A stretch of 64,000 nt of DNA, from contig VWZP01007922.1 of the NCBI GenBank assembly GCA_013396995.1, positions 124,001 to 188,000 of the forward strand, read 5' to 3'. How positions within the stretch are numbered: the stretch's first letter is position 1; every line of letters begins with the position of its first letter. Of this stretch, positions 34,001 through 46,900 are shown piece by piece. Under the pieces are notes generated by a model. The model saw nothing but the letters and a program-made list of their open reading frames with translations. It was not told the origin of the DNA and made no database searches. Made by a program: the position numbers and the translations under genes. Origin of the DNA: Dicaeum eximium. Lineage: Eukaryota > Chordata > Aves > Passeriformes > Dicaeidae.

Positions 34001-37000
34001 CCCTAATATGAAAGTTTTTAATTTGATAGTTTACATTCCATTAGTATCCTCATCTATCAAACCTGAAGTGCATAAATGTAGCATGGCATACAGTACTTTG
34101 CATTTGCAAAGGCAGTGCTGTGAGGTGCATAAGAAAATATTTCTTGAGGCTCTAAAATGCCATTTTCAACATGATCTTGCAAAACTAGAAAGGAGACTGG
34201 AAGTGAATGGGCTGTGCTGACATTAAGAGAAACACATTACAGAGCTACATTTCACAGCCTCAACACAAAATCTGTCTGTTTACCTACTGACCAAATGATT
34301 GCCTTATCTAATGGTCCATCTAGCCTGATATTGTACACTTTGCAAAAACATCACTGACACTTGACTAAGAGGCAAAGAAGAAAATAATGTCCACAAACAC
34401 ATTTTCCTGTAGGAAGCCACTTCCTGATGTTTCAGACTGTGATCAGAATACGATCAAAAATCAGTGTCTTTAGTTTGTTGAATCCTCTAATCAAAAAATT
34501 CAGATACTTAGAGGTCCTTAAAGATCTCTATTTTGGTGTCCAAAATTGACAATCCCATTATAGATAATGAATTTTTAGCTGCTAGGTGCTGAGTACTCTC
34601 TGAAAATTATGCTCTTTTTAAAAAAAGGTGCCAAAGTCCTGCTGCCCAAAACCACTGCACATTTTGGAAAATACTGGCTTCTCCTTTTGGAGAAGATTAC
34701 CAGCTACTTGGGATGAGTGAAAAAGGCTACTTCTCCCTTCATCTGTGTGCAGCATTGGTCCAGGCTCCCATTGCAGATAATTCAAAGGATTACATGTAAG
34801 GTGAGTTGTTCTCCGTTACGTATTTGATTTTATACGTAACAGGGGGCATTCTTATGGCCCATTTGACACTGGGCAATAACATAAGCACAAGTAGTGGCTG
34901 AATGGAGTTAAAGGGAGACAAGAGTCCTAATGCAACTATTTGTCTCAGCAGTATAGCACTGTCCAGTGGGACTCTTTTGCAGAAAGCCACTCAGGCAAGG
35001 TCAGACTTTGATAAAGAACTGATACTCTGTGACAACTTGAGCTGCACAAGATAAAATAGAAGTAATCACCCATGATCCAAGATAAAAAGCAGCTTCCCTG
35101 AGCTCCTAATGCTTTCTTCCTCTGCTCTCTGTACAGCAAGCATGGCATCGAGACTCACCTGCGATTAGAGAGTGCTTGGACTGTTCCCTGACTTAGCTAC
35201 ACAATAGCTTCTCTTTGAAGGGAGATTTCCTCTGTGGTGTTGTGGATACCATCATGGTCTGTGAGTCTTATATATATATCTCCTCAGTAGTAAATGGAGT
35301 TAATTTAACATTGGGGTGGCAGTTGCATTTTGGGGAGGGATCACTGCTTGACTACTCCAAACCATGGCTCAGTAGTCTAACCTGACATGAAGAGGTATTG
35401 CTTAAAATCCTTCCACGATTTTGCTCCTGGATCACAGGGGTGGTGCCTGTGCAGTACCACAGAAGTACCTGTGCTCACACTGTGCTGGGCTTACAGGAGC
35501 CAGGGCTGCTTGGTTCACTTCAAATGGTGAACAAAGTGAGCAAACTCAGCCTTACTCCTCTCCTGACACATTGGGAAACCAGACCTGTCCTGGAGAAATT
35601 AGAATTCTTAAAGCTTCTGGGGTTGACTGGGAAGGAGAGGCTTCTCTAAGTACTTGAGAAAGAGCTGAGCTCTAAGTCAAGATTTTGGGATGCTTCAGGT
35701 GACTGGTCTTTCCATAGTGAGCTTCACTGCCCCTCATCACACAGTGCTTCAGGGATTGGCCTTTATCCAGGTTTGGTGTCTAAGAAAAGAGTTAAAGAAA
35801 AAGTTTTATTTCAAGGTATTAATGAAATTTGCAATCATGGGTTTTGCATGTGCATTTTATGCTCTCCCCTGTCTCTTTAATTTGGTTAAAATAGAACATC
35901 ACCCTGTAGGTGAGAATCCTACATGGATTTGAAGCCGGTAGTTGAGCCAAAAATCTGGATTCAAACACAGTCTGTGCATCAGGGTGGGGGTTTCTTCCTA
36001 GCCTCAGAGCACCTTCTGTGTCTTCATCCCTGCTGAGTGTAAACAAGCAAATAAAATGCACCAGGAAAAAAAAAAGGTCCACCAAGAGAAACTTAGCTGC
36101 TGTCATTAGCAGAAATTTGCAAGAAACAACAGAAAATGACAGCACACAAATCCCACCAGGGGCTGTTTCAGAAAGCACTGCAGATGTGAGCACAGAGAGC
36201 AGATGCTGGCAGACCAGCTGTGAAGGACCAAGTCAAACAAAATCTGTTATATGGGGTTGATTCAGAGCAACCAAGGAGAGCTGAAAACCTTGAACCATGA
36301 AGCCCATAGCTCCTTCCAGCAGCCATCAGCCAACAGCAACATGTGTAAGAGGCTGCATCCTCCACAACTCAAACTGAGACTCTCAATCAGATGCACTCAC
36401 AGGTCCCTACAGGAAGCTCCTCATGAGCTAGGGGTGACAGGACATCTGCCAAGAGCCATGTGTTCAAAGAAAACTCATTCCTGGTGGCATCAGAGTAGTA
36501 TTTCAGCCCTGTGTATAGGGGTGGATTTGGAGTTTATTTTAGGGAGTCATTAAATACTTGGCTCACTCTTTTTCTTCACAAGATGGTAATCCTGGTATTG
36601 TCCACTTACAGAGTAAAGTGCTGCTACTCGTTCACCTCCTCCAGATCTCTCTTCTTCTATTCTCCAAGAGGTTCCACATGCACCCTCCAGCCATGGCCAA
36701 TATCTGTTTTGATAGCATCTGTTTGCATCTCTACAGTGTTGGCATTTAGTGAAATACTTGCCTCATACCTCGTATGCCTGCTTCCAGTCTTTTCTTCTAG
36801 CACTCCACTTGCACGCCATGTGCCCCCTTGAACTTGTCTCTTTTCCCACAGTCCTGTGACACAGATGCAGTCAGCTTCAGACTCCTCTTGAGGAGGAGGC
36901 AGATCCTGGACTCAGGTGGCAGCTTCCACTCCCTTTTGTGTCTCATCTGAAAATTATCAGAGGTAAATTGCCTCTGTCATTTCTTCTAGGATGCCTTCAA

Positions 37001-38290
37001 AAGGTCACTGGAGATCTCTACCTACTTTCATGTGTGGAAATTCAATTTTGGAAAATACAGGTTGCCTGACACAATGCACTGAGGTGTCTTTGGAGAGTGG
37101 CAAGCTGCAAGTGGAGTCAGCACAATGCTTCTACGTGAAGAGAAAATGTGTTTCTGAAAGGAGGCAAGAAGCGCCTTTCAAACCTGAATACCTCATACAG
37201 AACCTAGTGCCTCTGCTGTTGTTGTGGGTAACCTTTTACTCTTCTGAGTGGATCTCGAGCCCACAAACAAGCCAGCACCATTATGTCACATATTTAAAGC
37301 AAGACATGCATCTGGAGCTGCAAAGCCAAATCACAGCTATGTTGTGGCCTTGGGACACACACAAATTCACATAATTGTATCTGTGTGCATTACACACCTC
37401 TGAACTCACACATACACATTAATGTGTATGAACTGCATTTTTATGTATTTCTGTTACATAGCAGTGAAGTAGGTTGGCTTCTTTCATTGAAACCAGCATG
37501 TGTGAGTTTTTCAAAGCAGAAAAACAAAAGAAGCAAACCCTGCAACCTCACATGGCTCAAAAGTGGTTTCTAATTACAGTCACTGTTACAGATCACCACT
37601 GCTGAGGGATGCAAAAGAGAAAAGATGAAAGCTGAGGGCAGAATTGCCAGCAGCTTTCAAAGCAACCTGTGGACTGGTAATGCAGAGTGTGGAAAGCTTT
37701 AGTACTGAAAGCCTCAGAGCATGAGAGACAAACAAAAGTAGGGACGGGAGAAGAATGCACTGGCTTGTCACACCATCACTGGAAGGATCCCAAAATGAAA
37801 ACTTTTCGCCTATGTTTACTCATTAACTAACAAAGGAGGAAAAAAAAAACCCTGAAATGCGAGCTGCTAGCAGGCCTATGAATGGGATTTCTGTGAAGCA
37901 AAGAAAGTAAATAATCAGAATCAGAAAATTATATCTAGTGTTTGTTCAATAGTTTGCTGAAGCATTCACACTATGAACCAGAACAGATTTCATCTCATCT
38001 ATGCCAAAATAAAGCTTAATTTCTGCACACACAGAGAGCTGTAGGATCAGAATCCAGACCACTGAGCCTTTTTTACCATTCATTTATACTGGTTTTACAC
38101 TATATTTAGTTTGCAGAGTTATTGCACCCCAGTGGAACAGAGAATAAGTCTTAGTAGATTCAATATTTACAGAAGAAAAGCCAAGCAAAGTTAGATAATG
38201 CTTAATAGGAACTGTGATACAGACCAGTAATATAATTCTGGAGACAGACTGCAACTACTAAGAGTTGTCCCTTTCTATTGTTTATTTACC
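31011..38290. other. Unique non-coding DNA, no gene seen
   Basis: No coding exon or RNA gene is supported over about 7 kb. The longest frame, 149 codons on the minus strand at 31018-31467, has no recognisable domain and starts at the edge of the CR1 fragment. A short TA run lies at 35269-35279. Overlapping frames at 35400-36830 on both strands look like chance. Confidence 0.5.
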
Positions 38291-38347
38291 TTTGACTAGC
38301 ATTTATTTTCTAAAGAAAAGCTTCAAAGGCTTTTCTTTGAAGTCAAA
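38291..38347. repeat. Cluster of overlapping inverted repeats
   Basis: Three complementary pairs sit in 57 bases. TTTGAC (38291-38296) pairs with GTCAAA (38342-38347). AAAGAAAAGC (38312-38321) pairs perfectly with GCTTTTCTTT (38329-38338). CTTCAAAG (38321-38328) pairs perfectly with CTTTGAAG (38335-38342). The last two cannot form at the same time, so the segment has two alternative folds. No gene function is implied. Confidence 0.9.
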
Positions 38348-41300
38348 TTTATTAGAAAAGTGTGATACCTTTCAATTTTAAACATCTCAACAGGTTTGAA
38401 TGAAGATGGATACACCCTGCATGGAGACAGGTGTTCTCAGGAACACTTGCTTCAGGCAGAATCCTGCCCTGGGCAAAATGTGACACCTCAGGGCTAAAAA
38501 GGGAAAAACAGGAGAAAAGGATATGCAGGATATGTCAGGGGCCAAAACATAGCAGAGAAAGAGGACAGTGATCAGTGGTCCCAGAAACAGCCTGTATATT
38601 GATATCCCTGGGATGGGAAAAAATTACAAGGCCTTTTTTTCTACCATCCTTTAATGGGTTGAATTAATTTTCCTTATTATCAGCCATTTAAAAATTAGTC
38701 TGGGGTCATCATCTAGGCTTGCATAGACAGTGAAGAGAGGGACCAACCTAGTACAGGATCAATGAATTTACTTCTTGAAGTTTTTTTTCTGTCTCAACCA
38801 GGTTGTCTAGGGAGTTGTCAAACCTTTAAATGGCTGCTGTTAAGCAAGATGATTCCCACCCTCAGTGGGTGTGACTTTTTGCTGGAGGTATGGATAAATT
38901 CCTCCAAAGAAATTTGAATTTTGAGACATTCTGCAGGGGACAGCATGGATAAAACACAGAAACAATCTCAAGAACAGATGTGGGATTAGGCTGGCCTCAG
39001 ACATAGTAGAAGTCAGAAATTTAAACTGAGATTAGGTCTTTAAAACAGGCACTATACATGGTTGTATGCAATTAGTTTCACTGAAATAATGAGATGAAAA
39101 CACTGCACTGAAGGCTGAGTCTCTGCCTTGTCTGGAGGGACACAGCTGGGCCAAAAGTGGGACTGAGAAGTTGTGGCTGTTTTTTCCACACCAGCTTATT
39201 ACAGAGTCACAGTGTTCAGAGCAGGACAGGGACTGGTGACTCTGTACAAAGATTTTAACTTAGCTCAAGCTTACCTATCAGTGCATCTATCAAATGGAGA
39301 CTCAGCTCTGAAAGAACACCATGAAAAGCAGATGCAAAGGGAAAACTTTTGTGCCATTGGAAGCATCGTCACTGAATTCTGCAGCACTTTACCCTGGTGT
39401 AAAAGGAAGATCAGCCACTGCATTTTCTTAAAGACAACACAGACAGTATAGAGATTCTGAGAAGAAATTATAAAGAGCGGAAAATTAAGAGCCTAAATGA
39501 AACCAAGAGCTGAGATTGATACTATTAAAAGATATTATTTCACCAGAAAATCAGATTATTAAATCTTTTCCACCCAAGACAAAAGTGTTGTCTTTCACAG
39601 GAAATCCTATATTATGATTTTTCCTGCTCTTTCTCATTTATTCTCATCTTACCTTTCTCTCTCTAGTAGATGCATTTTCTTCCATACCTACTTTCCTTTG
39701 CGTGTTCTCATTTAAATAATCAACATTTTCCATCATTGTCTTCCCAGTTTCTTGTAAGTCTGCTGCAACAGATATGGTCATTCCCACATTTCCTTAGCTC
39801 CCTTTCTCAGGCAGATGTTGACTTATGGCTGTGAAAGCCACCCCAGCACTGATGTCTCTAGAAAATAAGGAAAATAAGGTCTGTTTATAGACTTCTATCC
39901 AGAAGAGCCAAATCAGGTCTGGAATGTGATTTTATTGTTTTATAAATTATTCTGTGTCCTGTGATATTATTTTGGTCTACATGCACTCTTCTGCTATTTT
40001 TATTTACTGTTTATTTGGTACCACTATTTTCCTTTTATTTTTCTCCCTGTTTCCTTTCTGACAGTCATGCTGGACAGATGAAGGCACTTCTTGCCTTATG
40101 AAGATATCCTTGGACAATGTGGGGGATCTATCATTTACGAATGGGAGAACAAAGCAAAAAGAAAATCAATGACTTGATCACAGTAAGAAAGTCACAGAAA
40201 AAGGGGGAGATTGAATTTGAGTGTTCTGAACTCATGCTTAAGGTACAGATCTCTTCCAGATAAATAAATGAATGTATCTGTAGATATTACTGATAAACTA
40301 ACATGTTTTGACTATGCTATCTATTAGGAAATCCTAATTATTTCACCTAGAATTGATCTGCAGTGGCATCTTTTACATATTTTGTGAGTTTTTGTTGCTG
40401 CTGAGTTTTTTTGTTGTTGTTTTATTTTTTTTTTCTTCTCTCTCTGTGGAGGGGCAAAGGAACTGCATTTAAAAAAATGCATGCAGAAAGGCATACGAGT
40501 GTTGCTTTCCATCACACCTAGTCCAAGGCTACTTCTCCTTTCAGGAGGACAAGAGGTTTATTTCAGGGAGGAGCAGAACTGGAGGGTGGTGGCTGGGGAA
40601 GATGACCCATTGACATCTACAGGCTGCTTTCTCAAGAGCAGAAGATAAACCTGTGTCTCATTGAAAGGAAAAGCATACTCCAGTACCAGCTTCCACCTGC
40701 TTGCTTTCACTACTGTTTTTAAAATTAATATGTTATTGTGCTCTTTTCTACTTCATGTCGCTTGTCAAGGACTTTCCCTGTTACCTGGAAATAGCACGTA
40801 ATGCTATGTTTTAATAAAAATAAACTAAATAGCTTGCTGCTGCTGGCTAAACACTATCTACTTAACTCCTTGGTATCCAGATTTTTGTAGAAAGTGGGCT
40901 GTATTAACAGCCATCATGATATTGGGAGTCTTGGGCACAGCTCCTATAAAGCATACTAGATATTTCGGGTCTTAAGGAGCAATTCTTCCTTTGTGAGATG
41001 GTCTTTACTAAATGTTGTTGAGGACTTTGTGCAGACAAGGTGCAGTTACATCTGTCTGCCTGCTCTAGGTGTGCTGGTGCAGAGACCATTTACTTGGTGC
41101 CATGGGCTGAAATCTTTGCTGAGTCTTTCACTGACACTAGCCAAATGAGGGTGCATCACTTCAATAAGCATCAGAAAGGTCTCTGCACAGTGCCTTAGGT
41201 CTCCCCTGGATGTAGGTTGCCAGCTCCTTCAGTTTTCTTGATGTTCTCTCCACCTATAATACTTCTCTAAGGATATCTTGTAACATATGGCCTTGAACTG

Positions 41301-43455
41301 GGTACCTCCCTGAAAACCTGCCAGCCCCCAGACAGCTCCAGGTGGAAGTGTCAGTTCTTCTTGTCATGATAATTTCACTGCTCTAAGCAGCTGCAATATA
41401 ACTCCTTTTTAACTGGACCAGTGTTCTTTTCACATAGGAAGCAGCTGTGTTGATGACACATTGGTGTTTGCTCCATTCTTGTCCCTCTGCAGCTGGATTG
41501 AAGAACCTGAAATAACACAGTCAAATTCTTTCAATTTGGGCTCCTTGAATCTCGTGCACTAGGAAGTTCTTTGCTATTTGTGCTGATTTCTAGGCTCATT
41601 TCAGTTTCATTCTCAAATGACACATATTTGTTCCAATATCAGTAGCACTATATCATAACATGGCCATTCTTTGTGGACTAAAGAATTATTTCACTTTCTG
41701 AGAGGCAAAACTTGAACAATGTTGAATAACTGTTTCCCAGAATTTTTCTGTGTATACCAGTTGAGATGCATTCACTGTCTCAGGTTTTTCTTCTTGGTTG
41801 TTTGTATGTGTTGACCTTCAGCCTTAGAAGATAAATGGCAAAATTTTGCAAGCCTTTTTTAGTCCCATCCCTGATTTCCTTTCAACACAGCAGCCTGCAT
41901 TTACTAAAGGCTGAGCTTCTTCTCAACCTTCTTTTGATTAACTAGACACATACACAAAATTTCTGGTGAAAAAATATTCTTTATTTCCTGACCTCACAGA
42001 CATGGCATAAATAGAGCTGTAAAAGTTCAACCTCCAGTACCCTGAGACTCCTCACTGTTTATGATTCTGTTTTCTAACCTGAGTGAAATCTGCACTTATG
42101 CTTAGGCTGATAAAGACTTTTTGCATGCTGCCTCTGAAGGAGTTAGATATGTTTATCTGAGAAACTGCGATAGCTTATCTAAACCTTGCCTTTCTAGAAA
42201 TCTCCATGATTTTTGTTTCCTGTTGAGTAATGGTGAGTGTGGTTGTTTCCAAGGCAGTGGAGACAGAAGTGTCCACTGTGGGAAGACCCATACCCTCTTC
42301 AAGGAGAAACACCCTGATTCCTGTCTACATAACAAATGCTCAATGACAGTTCCCTGTGTCCCTGTTCCTTTGGAGCATGTCAGGAAGGCAAGGAGGTAGT
42401 TGCAGGCTGAGAAAAGCAAAAAAGCTCTTTCCCTCTGGCAGTCCTTACCAGAAGCATGGACGTGTCCTGTTCACCCAAGGGATGTAGTGCAGGGGAAGGG
42501 ATGGTGGCACACATCAGAGGGACAGTGAGGGATGGTGTGCAGGTATAAGGGAGGCCAGGATGGAAATGGCTTTTGTTAGACTGGCCTATTTATTCAGAAA
42601 AAAATAATAAGCTATCAGGTTTTAATCAACCACAAACCAACTGCTCAAACAAATGGCTTCAGAAACCATTACAGCCTGGCACTTTTCCATCCAGTATTTG
42701 CATGAGAAACTTGCCTTATAAATGTGGAGAACTAACATCTGTGCAAAGACAAGAAACTACCTAGAGAAAATCTCCTACTGGGATTCCTTTCAGTGAGGGG
42801 ACTTGGACTACTCAAGGTAGCTACTAACTGATTCTGCAATTTGCTGCCTCATTTAATTTTCTCAGCCTAGCATTACATAATCAATAATATCCTGCAGTCC
42901 CATAGACAGAAAGTGCAGACAGTGTACCTTTCTAGGCTTGTGTTGTTTATTTTTAACTGTGGATTTCATTATCTTGTAATTTCCTTACTTCTCTACTGGA
43001 GGTAATGCTGGATTAATCTGTCTCCAGTTCTTATAAATTGGTAAGGAAAGCTTTAACAGCAAGGAATTATCAGTTTTCTAATGCACATTGCTGGTGTATT
43101 CATGTGCCAGAGTTTAGGAGTTTTTTACCCTTATGTACTTTATTCTTCTGTCCATTTTTCTTGCTTTTTTTGTAGTTAGGGCTGAGGTGTGATATTCTAC
43201 ATGATGGTGAATTTTGAGCTCTGTCTGGAAAGCAGTAATTAATGTTGCTTTCTTTCAATTACTTTTCCTATTCCTAATCCTGTTTTAATACATTTAAGAC
43301 ATTTTAATAGATCTACAATGCTTTTTACAATATTATTATTTGCTAAAATATGAATCAGTAATTACACTTTATGGCCTTTGGCTTTAGCAAGAAAAATAAT
43401 AATAATAGCATCAAGGTAAACCAAATATTAACTGATGTGCTCTTATTATAATAAG
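38348..43455. other. Unique non-coding DNA, no gene seen apart from a weak MIR trace
   Basis: No exon or RNA gene is supported. T-rich simple sequence lies at 40405-40440. The segment 43250-43400 is AT-rich with TAATTACA and ATTTGC motifs. The weak reverse MIR trace near 40200 is listed separately. Confidence 0.5.
40170..40262 (-). mobile_element. Possible MIR SINE remnant
   Basis: Read on the plus strand, ATGACTTGATCACAGTAAG at 40169-40187 is followed by a GAGATTGAATTTGAGTG stretch and TACAGATCTCTTCCAG. This resembles the reverse complement of the MIR core, in which a CTTGCCCAAGGTCACACAG block is followed by GATTTGAACCC and a CTCTTTCCA block. Identity is low and several positions disagree, so this is tentative. 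Confidence 0.3.
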
Positions 43456-43937
43456 GAGCCATGCCCAGTACAAGAGACTGTCTCCTCAGTACAAGAGACA
43501 TGGAGTGGGTCCTGAAGAGGGTGACAAAGAATATTAAGGGACAGGAGCATCTCTCTTACCAGGAAAGGTTGAGGCTGGGCCTGTTCAGCCTCGAGAAGAC
43601 ACAGCTGAGAGGGGATCTCACCAATTTTTATCAGTATCTGAAGGGAGGGTGCCAAGAGGATGGAGCCAGGCTCTGCTCAGTGGTGCTGAGCAACAGGACA
43701 AAGGACAACAGGCAGAAATTGATGAACACAAAGTTCCATCTGAACACAAGGCAGAACTTTACTGTGCAGGTGACTGAGCACAGCAACAGATTGGTTGTGG
43801 AGTCTCCCTCCCTGGAGACACTCAAGAGCTGTCTGGATGCAATCCTGTGCCGTGTGTTCCAGGATGCTTGAGCAGGGAGGTTGGAGCAGACGACTCACTG
43901 CGGTCCCTTCCAACCTGACCCATTCTGGAATTCTGTT
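43456..43937 (+). mobile_element. CR1 LINE, 5'-truncated copy with end of ORF2 and 3' tail
   Basis: A well preserved CR1 3' end: CAGTACAAGAGACATGGAG at 43487, AGGGACAGGAGCATCTCTC near 43537, GGGCCTGTTCAGCCTCGAG near 43576, CTGAGAGGGGATCTCACC near 43605 and GAGTCTCCCTCCCTGGAGAC near 43800. The tail includes TGAGCAGGGAGGTTGGAGCA near 43870, TCCCTTCCAACCTGACCC near 43904 and ATTCTGGAATTCTG. The 13-mer CAGTACAAGAGAC occurs twice, at 43466-43478 and 43487-43499, a 21-bp local duplication at the 5' edge. It is the youngest-looking CR1 fragment in the window, because its reading frame remains open. Confidence 0.95.
43461..43871 (+). pseudogene. C-terminal remnant of CR1 ORF2 (reverse transcriptase protein)
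   Basis: A frame of 136 codons runs without a stop through the CR1 fragment and ends at TGA 43869-43871. In full CR1 elements ORF2 encodes an endonuclease and reverse transcriptase of roughly a thousand residues; only the extreme C-terminal region, downstream of both catalytic domains, remains. Recognisable family blocks are HLSYQERLRLGLFSLEK (about residues 30-46), LKGGCQEDGAR (about 62-72) and VVESPSLETL (about 112-121). Next to VVESP, about three residues present in related copies are missing, consistent with a 9-bp in-frame loss. The ATG at 43461 lies before the element homology and is not a real start. No functional protein is expected. Confidence 0.85.
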
Positions 43938-46900
43938 AACTGAGCACAGCTGACACACAAGTGGGACAGTAGACAGGAAACCAACATATTATCAAGGGAA
44001 AGAAAAGGAATTCACTGTCCTTTAAAATAAGCAAAAGCAGATGAATTATCTGATTAAGGAATTAAAGATTGTAACTTTCCTGTGAAATGAGCATTACTGT
44101 TACAGAGAATCTAAAAACTGAGATCATGTTCCCAATATAGAGTCATATAGAAAGGGTGTGGTTTTCAGACTAGGTTGGTATTAGATTTGCACTTTAAGAG
44201 TTAGTTATTTGAAAATATTGGTGTGAACTGCTCCCAGTGAAAGCAGTGAATAGCTGAATAAAACTGTAAAATGTCTTTCCAAGGCTAGTCGGGAGCAGTC
44301 TGGTTCCAGAAGCTGTGAGACAAAATCAGATCCATTGTGACTTGCATTTCTGAAAAATAATCCACTTAATGTGGATGTCTAAGTAGGGATGTAGGTTCTG
44401 CATATAGATATCATCATTAAGGACTTGAGAGTGAAATTCTGTTATCCTCCTCTCAGTAATTTTTTTTTCTGAAGACCTGGAGTTGTATCAAATGTTTACA
44501 TGGCATGTAAGAAATCCACATATCCCATCCAGCCATCACTGTGACTGGTGAAAGCTATTACTCAGTTCTGAACAATACAATTTTTTTTATCCTGGTCATT
44601 AGAGGAATCATTTTGAAATGAGAATGTAAAAAGTGACACTTGCCTTTCACAGACACAGCACAGAGGATGCCTGATGTAGTTTCAGAATGTGTTTGAACAT
44701 TGCACATTTAAAATGTAGCTGGTGTGAATAGAAAGGTAAAATGTTGTTCAAGATCAAAACTAGATTATAACTCTCATGTGCTCCTTTCAATGTAAAGTAA
44801 TGAACTTAATTCTCTTTTTCACTCTGGTGTAAAGACAGAGTAACCCAACAAAATTAATCCCAAAATATTAGGCAAATTAATGTATTATTAGACATATGGT
44901 TGTCGAAATCAAAAGAGTTAAGAGGCTGTGGACAACATGTCCTTCAGCAGGTAAGAAGTGCTGGCATAGCTTTTATGCTTTTTGCCTGGAACAGGCTTTG
45001 GTTCTGCCACACCTGCCAAGAAAGCCTTTATTTTATTCTCATCTCATTAAGCACTATGCAAACAAGTTGGATTGCTAGTCTAGATTTATAAATGCAGTGA
45101 GGTATAACACAGTGAAGTCTAGCTTGTTTGACTTAGAGAGGAGATATGTAAATTGCCAGTAATTTTCAATAATTTAGTCTGATATGACAATATGATGACA
45201 GCTGAAAAAACTGCCAAAAGCCGTGGTCTTGGCTTCTGCACTTATGATCTGGGATTGAGATTTTGCTGGAAATTATTTAGTGGACTTCCCTGTCTGATGG
45301 AAGTAGGTAATAACATGGTTATTATTAATACTCCATTAACAAGCACGTGGTGTTAGTTGAAAAGGAAAAAAGCAATTTCCCTGAGAGAAGCAAACAAGTT
45401 TAAAAGCTCCTGTCCCCCTTTGCAGTAGAATAAATGTGACAAGGCACAAAAGACTGAGGCATTAGCAGGATGATCACCATCAAGCTATTAATCGTTTTCC
45501 ATTTTATTGCTGAGGGTTTTATACAATGCAACGCAATTCATTACATCTTTCCTGATACATCTAAAGCTGAATCCTGAAATGCATTTTGGTGTTAAATAAT
45601 ACAACATAGTAGACACTATAAATTACAGGAAATGGTGGTGTGAAGGATGTTGGATGGTGAATAATTTACGAAGATTAGAACAGATCAAGGGGAGGAACCA
45701 GTGGTGGAGCAAAAAATCGAAGGGGAAAAGAAGTTTTCACAGGAGATCTGAAGAGTTAATGGAAGAGGCAGACCTATGAAGTTATTTCATGTGGCTTAAA
45801 AAAAAAGTTTCTATGCCAGAAATATTCTCATGCTGAAACTCTTAATTTGTGACCGGGGTAGAAGGGGTCTAATTAGTAGTGCAAAAGAGTCCAGAAAATT
45901 CTGAAAAAAAAAAAAAAAAAATTTGGAAAAAAATCTTAGCAGGACTGGAAGGTTCACTTCTCCAAGTGTCTTCAAGGAAGGCCAGCGAGGAAAATACCAT
46001 TCTTCTCCAGTCCTTGAAAAGGTCACATTTTCATCTGGTTCTGGAATAGTTTCCAAGCAGCCCAGTCTGATCTTACCCCTCTCCCCACCCCAGTCCTGGC
46101 TGGGGTTTCATAGCCATGTTCTATATCCTGAGGAACAGGGTTATACCATGGATAAGATTATCCTACCCACCCTGAGCTCCAGAGCTGGTGCTACAATAAA
46201 GAAGAACTGGTGCACTTCTGGTGAGCAATACTCCATTAGAGACAGGTGATGTGCTGGCCTCTGGAATGTGGAACAAGGGACTGCCATTATGTGTTTACTA
46301 CCACCACCAGAGGAACAATTTGGCATGACATTGTAAAGTGTAATCAATAATAAATTATTAATTAATGGCTTTTAAATGGTCTGAGTTCAGTACGTGGTGG
46401 TGAGGCTGTGAATGGAGCAATTATTAAAAAATTCATGTGTTCTTGGTCATAGAACTGATAAATACTGTGAAGTGCTCTTCGATTACCGAGTGGCTGGCAG
46501 TTCACTTGCACACCACATTTCTATTTCTAGTTGCCAATAAATGATGGCTATGCCCACGTTTGTCAGGCTCCCTGTAAGAACTCAGCTGCCATTTAGCACT
46601 TGCAGGCACACCGGCAGGGTATATTTTCCTGAGTGTTTGGAGACTAATTTAAATGCCTGAGACATAGCCTTAGCTCTCCTCACTCCTCCCTCCCTTCTCC
46701 AGCCTCCCAGAGCCAGTTTTTAGAGTGTCAGTCAAGACAGCAAAGTCTTCAACAGATCAGAGACCCATATTTGAGAGTTGCTTCATTGCAAAAATGCAGG
46801 AAACGATGTAATCACCCACATGCACAGAGTACTTTGATATCTAAGAATGAAATATATATTGTCATTAACTTCTGTTTTGGGGAGCTTTGCAGACCTGAAG

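Noticed and set aside
45904..45921. Poly-A run as the tail of a processed pseudogene
   Set aside because: The upstream sequence has no gene-like frame, no polyadenylation signal at the right distance and no flanking duplication.
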